This document shows, one piece after another, positions 35,732 to 46,507 of a DNA stretch of 64,000 bases; within the stretch, counting starts at the first letter, position 1; each line of letters begins with the position of its first letter. Position numbers and translations under genes: made by a program. The stretch spans positions 7,950,582 through 8,014,581 of the forward strand of contig OZ004583.1 in NCBI GenBank assembly GCA_963924555.1. The letters run 5' to 3'. The notes below the pieces were generated by a model, which was given only the letters and a program-made list of their open reading frames with translations, had not been told where the DNA came from and ran no database searches. Origin of the DNA: Crambe crambe. Taxonomy: Eukaryota; Porifera; Demospongiae; Poecilosclerida; Crambeidae.

Positions 35732-38700
35732 TGTGAATACACAACAGTGATCTAGTATCAGCTTTTCATTTTTTCTAGGCTCCAAGGTTGAAGTAATTCT
35801 TAAACTCACTGGAAAAGTTGTTCATAAGTTTTCATACAAGCATTTCCAATAACAGTTGGACAACTGAAGTGAAAAGCATCTTGACTACTTTCCCTCTACC
35901 ATCAGAGTGCAATTATAGGGTATGCTTAAACAGGTCACCTTGTTTAAGAACTATAGCTATGACCTTGACCCAGTGGTATCTTTGGCAAAATCCTGCTCCA
36001 GCAATTCTCTGTACTCAAATTACTACAAATGTCTGGAAGAGTTTAGATAGTTCCACCACTTGAAGGGACTGAGATATTTGGAAACTATCATTTTGCAGGA
36101 TTTCCCCCTCACTGGCAGCCAGAATCTAATAGTAAACAGACAAGCTAGCAAGTAGTACTTATTGACATGGGCAACTCAGGACCAGCCTGACACACCAGAA
36201 ATGCTTGTTGGAGTGTACTGACACAGAGAGAGAGAGAGAGAGAGAGAGAGTAAATGAAATATATTTCAACCCACGATTTGATATCTTGATGAATCATTGG
36301 TGGAGATGAACTGTGCAAGTACACTAGTCCTCTACAAGTATCCTTCAAAATTGAATATCTCTGCTCCCATGTGAGAGGTGCCTCGTCCTGCAAGGGAAGC
36401 TGAATTTCAGAATTCTAATTATTAGACCAACAGGCAGCTGCTATCACCTTTGCACTCCCATATAAAGTATCTCATACAGACATGCTGTATACCTTAAATT
36501 TGTGTATCTTGTCATATAAACTGCCATTGATCATTAATTCATAAACTAAAGCTTGAGGTTTCAGACAAAAGCCAGAGTTGCAATATATTAGGGTGCCGAA
36601 ACCTGCAGGATTGAGTGAAATCAAGGTTAATTCTTAATGTTGAGTACTTTATACCTTGTTAATGCTGTCACTTCTGACTGCATTTGTGCAGCTGGCTGAC
36701 ACTTCATTAAAGCATTTTGCCCCACCTGCCATAGATTGAATAACCTTTAATAACCTTTGTCATGCATGCCATAGTAAGATGATAATTATTATACACACTG
36801 ATGTCAAAACTTTCACTGCCACCTCCATACATCCTCTGACTGATCCCCGATATACACTGCCAAAACCACCCCTACCGAGAAGATTCCTCTTGCTATAATC
36901 ATTTGTAGCTTTTGCAAGCTCTGCACCATCAAATTGCATGCAGTTACCTAATAATAGCAATAAATAATGTTACTTGGCCAAAGATGACAAGCACAAACAT
37001 ACCAGCTTCAATCTTAGGCCCTGGTTTTCGACTACTCCTTGGTTGGTGCTGATTCTCTACTAATAGTTTCTGTCTCTTACCTATCGTAATAGTTATCACT
37101 TATTGCACGGTTTCTAATAAACTGTGCATACTTTGCTTGATTACAACTTTTGCAGGAATGAAATCCTCATCATCAGATGGCACAGAGATAATGGCACCTT
37201 TACCCATGGATTGAACTGCAGGATTATGAGTGAACTGACCAGATACATTACTTGGGATGGCTTCGGTGGAATCTTTCTGGGAGGATGGTGGTTCCTCATA
37301 AGGACCACCGAAAGGGAGAGTAGAAGCAATCAAATCATCTTCTTTTGCATCTTGATATGTGGAATAGCCACTAGAACCTGCAAGTATATTTTCTGAATAA
37401 AGTGTTTTTGTACCTCTTAATGACTTACATCCCATCTTTTCACATCTATCCTATACAAACATAAATTATGTATCAAGGGCATAGCCATAGGCTTTCTGAA
37501 GTTAACCTACCTCAATGTAGCCAATCCCAAGCCGCACTTCGGTTTTATGAATCCTGCGCAAGTATTTTCCAAGATTCCAATCAGGACTGTCTGAGATAAT
37601 GGCACCAGAAAGGTTAAAAAGTGACAGCACCTGACCACCATGCTGGCAGCTCAATTGGAATGCACTACGGGAACGTTCTAATAGTTGGTTATAATTGTCT
37701 GAAGAATCTGCCATCACTTCAATTGAAGCCCCATCACGTCCATATGCACCTCTTCTCCCCTTCTTCATCATACATACACTAACCTAGCACAACAATTTAT
37801 GGTTCTAGCTAGGTTTAGCTATTAATTTTTTTAAAAATTACTGTAACGTGATTATCATCCAATCTTCCTTTGCCTTTTTTAAGACGATTTTTCTGTTTTA
37901 TCTGTAGGGCTTTCCCTCTAGCTATAAGGGAAGCTGGATCTAGAGAAGGTGCTATAAAAGCAAGAGGATCAATTTAATACCATTAATAGCTCTATTATAG
38001 CTATACTTACAAACTGGAGATACTGCTTCTCCACCTAAGGCGGCCTCGATCTCTGTAGCAAACCTTTTAGTAATGTCCAATACCTTGCGCTTATCCATGT
38101 CCACGCCACCGCGGCTGTTGCAGACACGCATTGCAGTAACTGCAAACACGCGTACGTTGTTCGTAATAATAATTATGACGTCGACATCACTATGTACCTT
38201 GCTGAGCTCGAGGAGTCATTGCTTGAACAGCTTCATCAGCCTTGAGATATCATATATTTTATTATAACATCAACATCATGCATAGCCTACCTTATCGTAT
38301 TCCACGTTAGCCACATCCATGTACAATCTTATGACTACCTCGGGGACTAAAACATCCATTACATACCCAAATAACTAGGTATACAACCTTGTATAATATC
38401 ATAGATTATGGTAGCTATAGCTATACTTTCTACCTTCATATCATTTGGACAAAATGTCTTCAACATTTGTGAAGCTACCAGCTCATGTTGCTGTTCCGTT
38501 AAGTGGAGTCTAGAGCAGCATAGTTTTAGTGCTGCTATAGAGAGAATTTAAATATATAATTATAGCTGTGTAAACAAATGATGGGTGGGAGAAAACTTGA
38601 TGATTACTGTAGCTACAACAACCTAATACCCTTTGTACATACCCCTTTTCTTAGGTGGCCCATTTTTAAAGACACTGTGCCTCCATGAGTAAATCTACAA

Positions 38701-38975
38701 ATTAAACAACTAAGTTATAAATATAAATTTCCTGAGTAGGCTAACTATCACCTTTTCGGCTTTAATATCTAACACAACTTTATTTAACTGGTCGACCTTG
38801 GCCAGTAACTCGCATTCCTGATCTAGCAGAGAAAAAACAACAACAAACTAGCTAATGTAGCTGTTATACGACATGGAGCAACATAGAGTTAGCTAGCTTA
38901 CTGGCCAAAGACATAGCTGACAAGGGGAACGGACCTTCGTTCTTTGTAATAGGTACGACTAGTATACCACGACAA

Positions 38976-38990
38976 GCGCGCGCATGCTCA
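38976..38990 (-). promoter_or_regulatory. NRF-1-like box upstream of the IRAK-like gene
   Basis: GAGCATGCGCGCGC on the minus strand, 62 bp before the start codon. NRF-1/alpha-Pal sites (TGCGCATGCGCA) are a known metazoan promoter class. Confidence 0.4.
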
Positions 38991-39059
38991 GTTTACTCAA
39001 GGTCATCAAGCAAGCCTAGCGCCTAGGAACGTTAGGATGACGTCGTTAGATTCATAATA

Positions 39060-39390
39060 ATGTCAGTTCGGAATTTTACTTCTTTAGTTCGGAATTTCAC
39101 TGCGGAGTTTTCTTCAGTTCGGAATTTTCACTGCGGAGATTTTTCAGTTCGGAATTTTACTACGGAAGGTTCTTCAGTTCGGAATTTTCGTTTCGGAGGT
39201 TTTTCAGTTCGGAATCTTCACTGCGGAGGTTTTTCAGTTCGGAATTTTACTACGGAAGGTTCTTCAGTTCGGAATTTTCGTTTCGGAGGTTTTTCAGTTC
39301 GGAATTTTCACTGCGGAGGGTTCTTCAGTTCGGAATTTTCACTGCGGAAGGTTCTTCAGTTCGGAATTTCGTTTCGGATCCCAAAATCGC
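39060..39390 (+). repeat. right inverted end array, unit about 30 bp
   Basis: About ten copies of TTCAGTTCGGAATTTTCACT followed by GCGGAGGTTTT with variants (TTTCGTTTCGGAG, TTTTACTACGGAAG). Mirrors the left array of the insertion. Confidence 0.9.
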
Positions 39391-39455
39391 TTCCATAATT
39401 TCCCGAGTAGGCTAATTGGTCAGAATTTGCTATTTGCAATAGACTAGCTAGCAAA

Positions 39456-41096
39456 ATGCTAAGTTTAGTGTTGCTACTTGTTTTTTCCTGCAATTTGTGT
39501 GTCATGTCTGTAATACTAAACTGTTCTCATAAGAATTCCACCTGCCCTGGAGGAGAGTTCTACTGTGAATGCCAAACTCTTGGTTTTCTTTCTTTGGTGA
39601 TAAACGATTCCAGCATTACGTACTCAGGCTTACTAAATTCCTGCTCTGGGAGTATCACCATTCCAGGTATTCAAGAGATCCAGTGTACCAGTATGCGTCT
39701 GAATAACACAGCAAGACTTACTTCCAGATTTAATGGAACTCTCACAAGTAAACTTATCATTCAATGTCAGGATAGCAGAACTTCAGATATCATTGCCCTT
39801 CAGCCACCAAGTAAATACCCATTACCATAATAGCTAATGACAGAATTTAAAAAAAAAATCATGCAGGGTCTCCTTCATCTCCAAGGAATTTTTCAGTGAT
39901 AGATACATACACCAGTGGTAGTTCCTTAATTGTGAGACTACAGTGGGACCCTCCTTTGGACGATGGTGGAGCAGCAATCACTAATTATCAGATCTTTGTA
40001 AACTCATCTGATTCAGAAGTATTGTATCAAGTGGTCAGTAATGAAACAACCATTGTCCTGAATTCCACTGGAGAATACTTCATACAAATAAGAGCCATCA
40101 ACTGCATTGGAGTCAGCTCAAACTCAATTCCCATCACATTCACAATTACAGGTATCTATATTATCCCAATTTGATGTCAGCTGATTCCTATTATTGTTAT
40201 TATAGATTCTTGTGAACCACCCAACAGTTCCCTCCCTGTTGGACTTCACATTGTGTCTGTGGAAAGACATCTCTTAGTTTTCCAATGTGAAGAGGGACTA
40301 GTCCCACAGGAGACAGTGATGGCAACATGTCAACCAGATGGGACCTGGAACCCTGACCCTCTTAACTATTCCTGTGACAGTCATACTACTACTGAAGATA
40401 TTGGAACTAATGAAAGTAATCACACTACCGGTACTACAATTATTTTATGTGAGTATATAAATCGTGGAAATACCGATATTCTTGTGAAAATGGAACAGGT
40501 TAGCTAGCTAGCTGTAAAGCTACCAGTCAACATGCCCCCCTCATGGTGACATAATCATGGAGTTTAGAAAACAACACTTCTGTTATGTTATAGCTAGTAC
40601 AATAATTATCCAAAAGTAAACATCTGTACTCACTTGGTACCATAAGCTACAGTTCACTACATGTATTTTCATGCTTGAATACACAAAGAACAAGAAAAAG
40701 TATTGAAAAGCTCATAGTAGCTAAGTAACTAGATATAGTTATATTCCATCACCACTACTAATGATGTGCTCTGTTATATTCATCCCAATCACTCCAGCAA
40801 CAATGGATCTACAACTATCTGCATTGAGTACTTCCTCCATCATTGCAATAGTTGTACCAACATCACTGGTTGTTATTGTCTTGCTGTACACATGTGGACT
40901 AGTGACTGGAATGTTTATTCAACAAAGGATCTCTAGGCTCCATACAGATGACTCACATCTCCAAATAAGGTCACATGATCTCCCACAGTCCACTGTAGCT
41001 GCTCAACTAGTTCCAGAATATGAAGAAGTTTTTCTTTCCACTAAAATTGAGCTGCAAGAAAATGTTTCCTATGGACCTGTGGGCTCTAAGTCTTAG
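39456..41096 (+). CDS. receptor D: Ig-like / FN3 / CCP / TM with ITAM-like tail
   Basis: Four exons, 39456-39810, 39867-40151, 40206-40448 and 40798-41096, all phase 1, encode 393 residues. The signal peptide is MLSLVLLLVFSCNLCVMS. The Ig-like exon is a second sequence class (CPGGEFYCECQ, LVINDSSITYSG) and differs strongly from receptor B. FN3 has LQWDPPLDDGGAAITNYQIF. One CCP with a longer Thr/Asn-rich stalk replaces the two CCP modules of B and I. TM helix, then Y369 (YEEV) and Y386 (YGPV). The start codon is only 48 bp from the end of the 8-kb insertion, so transcription may depend on the insert. Receptor G at 51121 has the same first exon almost base for base. Confidence 0.87.
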
Positions 41097-41939
41097 TAAC
41101 TTCATGTTATAATAGTCGATCTACTTATGCTTTTTTGTTTTGTTTCTGTTTTTGTGATGAACTTTGACCCCAACATGAATCAAGCGCATGCTCATACTTA
41201 TTACTATTAGTAGAGCTAAGTGAATACAATAATAAATGTCAAGCTTGAAAGCTGCTGTCTTGCTTCTCTCCATCCATCAGACAGTATCGGTGACATTAAA
41301 TTGTTCTGCTTACACTGTGTCCTAGAAAAGCAACCTGCCAATGTCAAACAGACCCTGGTAGCTAGCTACATAGCTATCTTCTCACTCTTAGTGTCACTTC
41401 AAACGATGGTTCCACACTCATAGATCTATAGATTATTGGTAATAATGGCAACTGTAATAGATCTTCAGTCACAGAAGTTGTCATGTGATGGAGTGAATGA
41501 AAACACTAAGGCGACTTCACACTGCCTAGCAGTTAACTGTAACTAGTCGCTCTGCAGGCTTGGGCACTCATAGGAGGTTCAACATGATAGGGTAAGCTTA
41601 TTGATACTTAAACACCACTTCGTACGTGCAAGGGACTGTAAAAAAAGTATTATAATAACATAGGTGGACCGTGGAGGAAGACTGAGTGGGACAGGGACTG
41701 CATGACCACAAAAGGCACTGAAATGTACCAGATAGCTAGTTCAAGAAGTCTTTGAAGGAGGGCATGTGCCCTGGGTCCCCCCCCCTGGTTCTTCCAATAT
41801 GTCATTTTATCAAGTTCCTCTATAATTATAGAAAGATTAGTATATTTGTGTTCATTGATCATAAGTGATTCTCACTTGACTAAACCATGATACACTATCC
41901 ACTCTCTCTCTCAATACGTAATTGAGAAAGTTGTAGGAT
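41097..41939. other. intergenic, no gene seen
   Basis: A C-rich word GTCCCCCCCCCTGG at 41777-41791 resembles the dispersed G-tract repeat. Nothing else is supported. Confidence 0.4.
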
Positions 41940-41944
41940 GAATA

Positions 41945-42296
41945 ACCATGTACTCCCTTTCCCTCCCTTCCTCCTTCTCCCTCCCCTCCCTTCCTCCTTC
42001 TCCCTCCCCTCCCTTCCCCTCCCCTCCCTTCCTCCTTCTCCCTCCCCTCCCTCCCCCTCCCCTCCCTTCCTCCTTCTCCCTCCCCTCCCTTCCCCTCCCC
42101 TCCCTTCCTCCTTCTCCCTCCCCTCCCTTCCCCTCCCCTCCCTTCCTCCTTCTCCCTCCCCTCCCTTCCCCTCCCCTCCCTTCCTCCTTCTCCCTCCCCT
42201 CCCTTCCCCTCCCCTCCCTTCCTCCTTCTCCCTCCCCTCCCTTCTCCCTCCCCTCCCTTCCTCCTTCTCCCTCCCCTCCCCTCCCCTCCCTCCACA
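41945..42296. repeat. pyrimidine minisatellite, unit about 42 bp
   Basis: Repeated CCCTCCCTTCCTCCTTCTCC blocks alternating with CCCTCCCTTCCCCTCC. One strand is pure pyrimidine for about 350 bp (triplex or G-quadruplex prone). Open frames on both strands are artefacts. Confidence 0.95.
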
Positions 42297-42680
42297 CGAC
42301 AGGACTATTGCTAATGATTTTAAACATGGATTGCTCGTGAATGTTTATGGGATCAGCTCTTTTCTTTTTGGCTGGATTTTCATGGCTGCATGCATCCTTC
42401 TTAATTGTACGTAGCTACGTAGTAAGTTATACAAAAAAAACTATAGAATGCAATTGTGTGGCAAGAAAAGTGAATTTTAACACAAAATATCATGGCTGCT
42501 AGCTAATTAAGTTTCACAATGTAGCTATATATGCAATTAAGGAGGACACTGGTAAAACCTTAAGGGTAGTTATGTGCGATAGTTATTATCTAGTCTGCTT
42601 AGCTAGATGATGTATAATCATGAATCTGTAATTATTTCACATGTAGCTATCACATAGGCTCTTCACCTTCAACATTATCA

Positions 42681-42790
42681 TCGATTGCAAAGAATTAAGA
42701 AACAAAGGATCTATTTTTTCCTGGACCAATAATAAATTATTATTGGTCCAGGAAAACTAGATCCTTTGTTTCTTAATTCTTTGCAATCGA
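42681..42790. repeat. near-perfect hairpin, arms about 53 bp
   Basis: TCGATTGCAAAGAATTAAGA and following bases return in reverse complement up to 42790 with almost no loop (centre CCAATAATAAATTATTATTGG). Confidence 0.85.
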
Positions 42791-43166
42791 CGTTGAGTCA
42801 TAATTATTACTAGTCATAGTAGTCATTATGCTTCTAAGCAAAGCAAGGCCGGCCCACACTAGTGATGATGATGATGATGGCCTCTGATCCTCATATGCAG
42901 ACATAAATATGTATATAGAGTAACTTTTAGTAGTGATCACCATCATTTAGTAGTGATAACCAGCTCACCCCATATTACATGCAATCCCCTAGTATTGTAG
43001 GTAGGATTATGTCCCTACCTGTAAGTTATTCCATGAAATTGGCTATAGCACCAGCAATTAGAAGGTTCTCAACCAGCAGATAAGAGGTTCTCAACATTCA
43101 TTATTAACTATATTATATAGCTACTTCTCTCTTGCAGAGACTGTGAAATGCAAGATGGTGAAGAGA

Positions 43167-43451
43167 CTAGGAAAGCCATAACAATTCTGCATAAACTAGA
43201 TATAGAAATAAATGCACACATGCTGTAACCACAAAACCACCATATTTTAGAGCATTTGGATTTTCAAGAATCAAAAGATCAACATCCAAAGGTTTGTCTT
43301 TGTCCTCATCATTGGACATGTCCATCATTTCATAATCTGCTGCTTTATGGTTGGTCATAAGGTCTTTGATGATGCTGTCATTTCCCATGTATACTTTCTG
43401 CAGATGTGAATACATTTGATAGCAAAGCATTTTTGTCTGCTTAGTTATCAT
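43167..43451 (-). other. exon-like acidic block
   Basis: An open frame contains MTNHKAADYEMMDMSNDEDK and PLDVDLLILENPNALKYGG. It looks coding, but no neighbours or family are recognised. Possibly one exon of a lost minus-strand gene. Confidence 0.25.
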
Positions 43452-43926
43452 TAAACTATTAGGTCAGTTCTTCAAATTTCAAATCGAATGCATGGATGGT
43501 TAGTTCTCTAGTGATGTTTTATAGTGAATGATCAGGGTCAAGGTGATGGTAATTTCTGCATGTAGCTCTATCTAGTAGCTAGCCAGAATTAGAAGTTACA
43601 GTATTGCTATAATTATTTTCGAGTTTGGATTCTGAGAGATGCATCAGGGAAGCCCATTCACATCAGGACAGGGCTACACAATCAGGAACTCCTCATCAGA
43701 TCTGAAGTTGGCTTTCAAGTGGAGGATGACAATTAGTCATCACAAGCAATCCTATAATACTCATGACCCTCTTCCAGACTAACCCTCATTCTAAACTTAT
43801 TCTATTAACATGAAAAAAATATTTTCCACTCAAGAATTATGATTAATTTTGACGCTCAAAATTGTGCGAGGTAGGTATTGGTCGTCATAGTTGCAAAAAA
43901 ACCACATGCACATGTACGTACAAGAG

Positions 43927-43936
43927 GCATGCGCAG
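43927..43936 (+). promoter_or_regulatory. NRF-1-like box of the dispanin-like gene
   Basis: GCATGCGCAG lies 34 bp before the start codon of the next gene. Confidence 0.4.
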
Positions 43937-43969
43937 ATCTGCTCAAGTGATTGAAGGTGTTGAAAAGAT

Positions 43970-44986
43970 ATGGAGAGCGGTAAGTAGAGTGGTAAGTATG
44001 TAGATACACCGTAGACGTAAAGAGTCAGGCCGCTATACTATGACAATACAGGCATTGCAAGTTATCAGCAATATGGTAGTACTCAAGAAGATGATAATTT
44101 CGCAACAGTGGCTTTTCAGCAGCCAGTAATCACGGTTAGTATGGGGGTCAGGAAATCGTGAATATTATTAACTTGTATCTTAATACTTAGACACAGCCTC
44201 GCCGCTCTATGGAAGGTCCACGGCATCATCAATACCAGCAGCTAGAAAATGATGAAGAAGTGGATGGTCTAGATGATATTAATTTGAATTGCATTCGGAA
44301 GTTCAAAAACCATCTCATAGAAAAATATCCAGAGCCGCAGCAGAAGAGCAAACACTATGGCTTTATAACAAGGCTAAACACGGCCTTGTGCCTTTGCCTC
44401 TGTGCGTGCTGTGCGTGTCCGTTCATTTGTTTAGCACGCAGTCAATCAGAACAGGTACGTGCCAGAGTTTATTCCATGCTTTGATGCCATAACACCCAAT
44501 AATTTTAAGTTGAGTATTTTATATTAAGGCCAACTCTACATTGATGATAATTTCTTTTTTGTGGCACCAATGGTTTATCGGTTTACTTAAGTTCCATTAT
44601 CATGTGGTCTCTCACTGTCCTATTTTGGTCCACTATGGCACCAATGGTTTATTGGTTACTCTGTATGGTCTCTATCACTCGTTGGCATCTGTCCTGATAT
44701 GGTCCACTATGGCACTAATGATTTATTGGTTACTCTGTGTGGTCTCTTTCACTCATTCACATCTGTCCTGAAAGATTTTATTGTGTGGTCTTAATTAACT
44801 AACCAACTCAACACCTGTCTACAGGTAAAAGTCCTGAACAGACAACGTGATTACCTCAGTGCCAGATCTCGCAGCAAGATAGTTGTGGCCTGCAACATTA
44901 CTGCTTTTATTTGCATATTCATATCAGACATTTTGATACTGATTCTTATAATTCTTATTCTTGTTGCTATATCACACAAAAAATAA
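43970..44986 (+). CDS. dispanin / IFITM-like (CD225) small membrane protein
   Basis: Exons 43970-43979, 44052-44134, 44191-44454 and 44825-44986 join cleanly to 172 residues. The first ATG gives phase 1, the only phase that keeps exon 2 open, which decides the start. The N-terminal 100 residues are polar. They are followed by a Cys-rich hydrophobic segment (CLCLCACCACPFICLARS), a basic loop with VKVLNRQRDYLSARSRSK, and a long C-terminal membrane helix ending ISHKK. The layout helix, S.+V....GDY.xA..S+KA-like loop, helix is that of CD225/dispanins, whose vertebrate members (IFITM) restrict virus entry. The clustered cysteines would suit palmitoylation. Its stop lies 16 bp from the stop of the convergent pore-former-like gene. 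Confidence 0.6.
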
Positions 44987-45002
44987 AATGTAAATTACTG
45001 TT

Positions 45003-45941
45003 TTACAGATCATTTTTCTGCTTTCTGATCTCCACTTGTTCACTGATGTAACTAACTTTCGCGTCCCTAGTAAACTTCACATTTTCATTGACAACTTGGA
45101 ATCCTTGTTCTCCTTCGAATAGATCCCTAGCCAAGATATATGTAGTGGAAAGGAAATAACCACCCAGCACACGTGAAATGTGTGATCGATATCGGACTGG
45201 GAGGGCTAAATTGGCATCAACTGTGAACACAAGGGTAGTGTCTGCCTCATATGTCACTGCCCAAGTAGTAATCTGTGCTTCCACTTTTTTCTTCGGTGGG
45301 ATGTGCAGTTTATCCACAATTTCGTACGCCTGAGACAGTTTGGTGTCTCTTGATTCATGAAGAGTTTTATTTTCTGTCTTCTGTTGATTATAAGAGGCAT
45401 TTATACCAAGTTCGGGTGCCACTCCACCTCCAGCAAGATTGAAGAAGCCTGGATCAGCCTTTAGACCAATATTGCCTCCAATTTTAAAGCCATGACTCTC
45501 GGTCATCTGTAATGTGTAGGATTTATTCTTATGTACGTCCAGTCCTTTCTTGCTGGTAATAACAAACTCATCATACCAGTCCATTGGCCTGTCTTTGTCG
45601 TGTGATTCATCATCACCACCTTCTTGTCGAGCATAATTTCCGTGACTTTTAGAGTCAATGTCTACTATAGTCCTCGAGACTTCACGGGGCTCAGAGATCG
45701 TTCCCTCGGCTCTGTAGCCAACATGTCGCCAAAAATTTCGTATTTCCCCCAAAGTGCTGCCCAACACGAATATGCTTTCACCGAATTTTTGTTTCACGAG
45801 TCTCTCTACTTCATCAAAGCATACGTCAGACATTTTATCAGACTTAGTCGCCCGACATGTACAGAAGACCTTACGTATACAACCAGAAGTGGCTCGGAGA
45901 CAGGAAGACAAAAGGCCTTGGGAAGACTCTGACTTGGACAT
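45003..45941 (-). CDS. aerolysin-type beta pore-former-like protein
   Basis: A single-exon frame of 312 residues from ATG 45941 to the stop at 45003. A longer reading upstream only adds a Pro run from a G tract, so I take the ATG next to the NRF-1-like box. After a basic, Cys-containing N-terminus (1-45), the rest is rich in Ser/Thr and alternating strands: SYTLQMTESHGFKIGG, a Gly-rich FFNLAGGGVAPELG stretch, then IPPKKKVEAQITTWAVTYEA. This 'strands, glycine insert, strands, xIPPxxKVE' pattern is what I know from aerolysin/ETX-MTX2-type proteins. No secretion signal is obvious, so it may be cytosolic or non-classical. Assignment rests on pattern only. Such proteins serve defence in many animals. 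Confidence 0.5.
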   Translation of the reverse strand: MSKSESSQGLLSSCLRATSGCIRKVFCTCRATKSDKMSDVCFDEVERLVKQKFGESIFVLGSTLGEIRNFWRHVGYRAEGTISEPREVSRTIVDIDSKSHGNYARQEGGDDESHDKDRPMDWYDEFVITSKKGLDVHKNKSYTLQMTESHGFKIGGNIGLKADPGFFNLAGGGVAPELGINASYNQQKTENKTLHESRDTKLSQAYEIVDKLHIPPKKKVEAQITTWAVTYEADTTLVFTVDANLALPVRYRSHISRVLGGYFLSTTYILARDLFEGEQGFQVVNENVKFTRDAKVSYISEQVEIRKQKNDL

Positions 45942-45960
45942 TAGAGATGAGAACAATAAA

Positions 45961-45972
45961 TGCGCATGCGCA
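45961..45972 (-). promoter_or_regulatory. perfect NRF-1-like palindrome before the pore-former-like gene
   Basis: TGCGCATGCGCA, 20 bp upstream of the chosen ATG on the minus strand. Confidence 0.5.
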
Positions 45973-46041
45973 ACAATACATACATTAGTCTCGTGAATGA
46001 ACCAGACCCCTACGCGCGAAAAAGCGGAAGGGTCTGGTGCA

Positions 46042-46083
<42 letters not shown>
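46042..46083. repeat. 42-base G tract
   Basis: The longest homopolymer in the window; length in the genome is uncertain because such runs are hard to sequence. Confidence 0.9.
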
Positions 46084-46084
<1 letters not shown>

Positions 46085-46507
46085 CGGATAAGGTCAATTA
46101 TTGCTGAGTAGGCACTTTTTATTCACATAGAATTTCAATACATTTTTTGAAGTTGCTATTCCTCGAGATGTGTACGCTTTGAATGAACTTGAACTGGACT
46201 GTAGATAGATCTAACAGGTAGATTTCTGAAAATCGACTGAACCCAATCCATCCCCGTCCTGTTTTGGAGATTCAGAAAAAGGTTAATTGCTCACTGAATT
46301 TCAAACCCCAGCTAAAACTGGTTTGCTTTCTAGCAACTAGCTTACTAGATCTTTCTTGTGCCAAGGTAAAATCATCTACAAACGCTTAAAGCTGGAGAAA
46401 CAGCCTATCAAACATCAGGTTAATTACATTCCAACCATTCTTTACTGCGCAGCCAATTTCGCGAAAAGCTTGTCCGACCCCCCCTAGCCCTGGGTCTGGT
46501 GAGTGTA

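Larger units (their letters stand above)
33953..38914 (-). pseudogene. IRAK/Pelle-like kinase gene with one frameshift, 19 exons
   Basis: The ATG at 38914-38912 opens a chain of short exons with GT-AG introns as small as 51 bp. About 350 N-terminal residues match no domain I know; I see no clear Death domain. The kinase follows: GRGGFGSVYRG (P-loop), VAVKVL (Lys), HPNILQL, ALVYELMINGSLYDKI, MIHQDIKSANILLD (catalytic loop), LADFGFA, SDVYCYGMVILE, RPSAAE, stop at 33953-33955. This order and NYSKRNLLG-type linker are IRAK-like. The loop is HQD, so it is a non-RD kinase. One exon (36493-36602) is 110 nt where 109 or 112 is needed, so the frame breaks at about 36572 between ILQL and GFCL. That is either a true lesion or a sequence error; all other joins are clean. 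It would act in Toll/IL-1-type signalling. Confidence 0.8.
31336..39408. mobile_element. 8.07-kb foldback-like insertion carrying integrase-like and IRAK-like genes
   Basis: Left flank CTTGGAGTGCTGGTTT and right flank AGGCTAATTGG are joined directly near 51050-51075 in front of the paralogous receptor G, so that locus preserves the empty site. The insert begins and ends with inverted related sequence: TATGGAAGC, then GATTTTGGGATCCGAAACGA, then arrays of a roughly 30-bp repeat pointing inward (31380-31735 and 39060-39390). Long ends made of tandem repeats are the hallmark of foldback elements. Inside lie a decayed DDE integrase-like gene (+) and a kinase gene (-). A target-site duplication is not clear. 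It lands 48 bp before the start codon of receptor D and must have replaced its upstream promoter. Confidence 0.75.

Noticed and set aside
37092..37160. Stop codon after the kinase linker exon
   Set aside because: A donor CAAA|GTATGC upstream of the stop and a 51-bp intron give a clean phase-1 join.
38290..38440. Apparent frame break between kinase exons 4 and 5
   Set aside because: Using the donor GAAA|GTATAG instead of the nearer GAAG|GTAGAA restores the frame.
31366..39398. Frames of repeated SVRNF-type residues at both ends of the 8-kb insertion
   Set aside because: They are translations of the 30-bp end arrays, not genes.
31336..39408. Target-site duplication of the 8-kb insertion
   Set aside because: Only a few ambiguous T/A bases match at the two edges; no duplication can be claimed.
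41852..42414. Overlapping frames on both strands
   Set aside because: Pure pyrimidine/purine minisatellite; all frames are open by composition.
45942..46097. N-terminal extension of the pore-former-like protein through a Pro run
   Set aside because: The Pro run is the complement of a 42-base G tract of uncertain length; the NRF-1-like box lies inside this stretch, so it is promoter, not coding.
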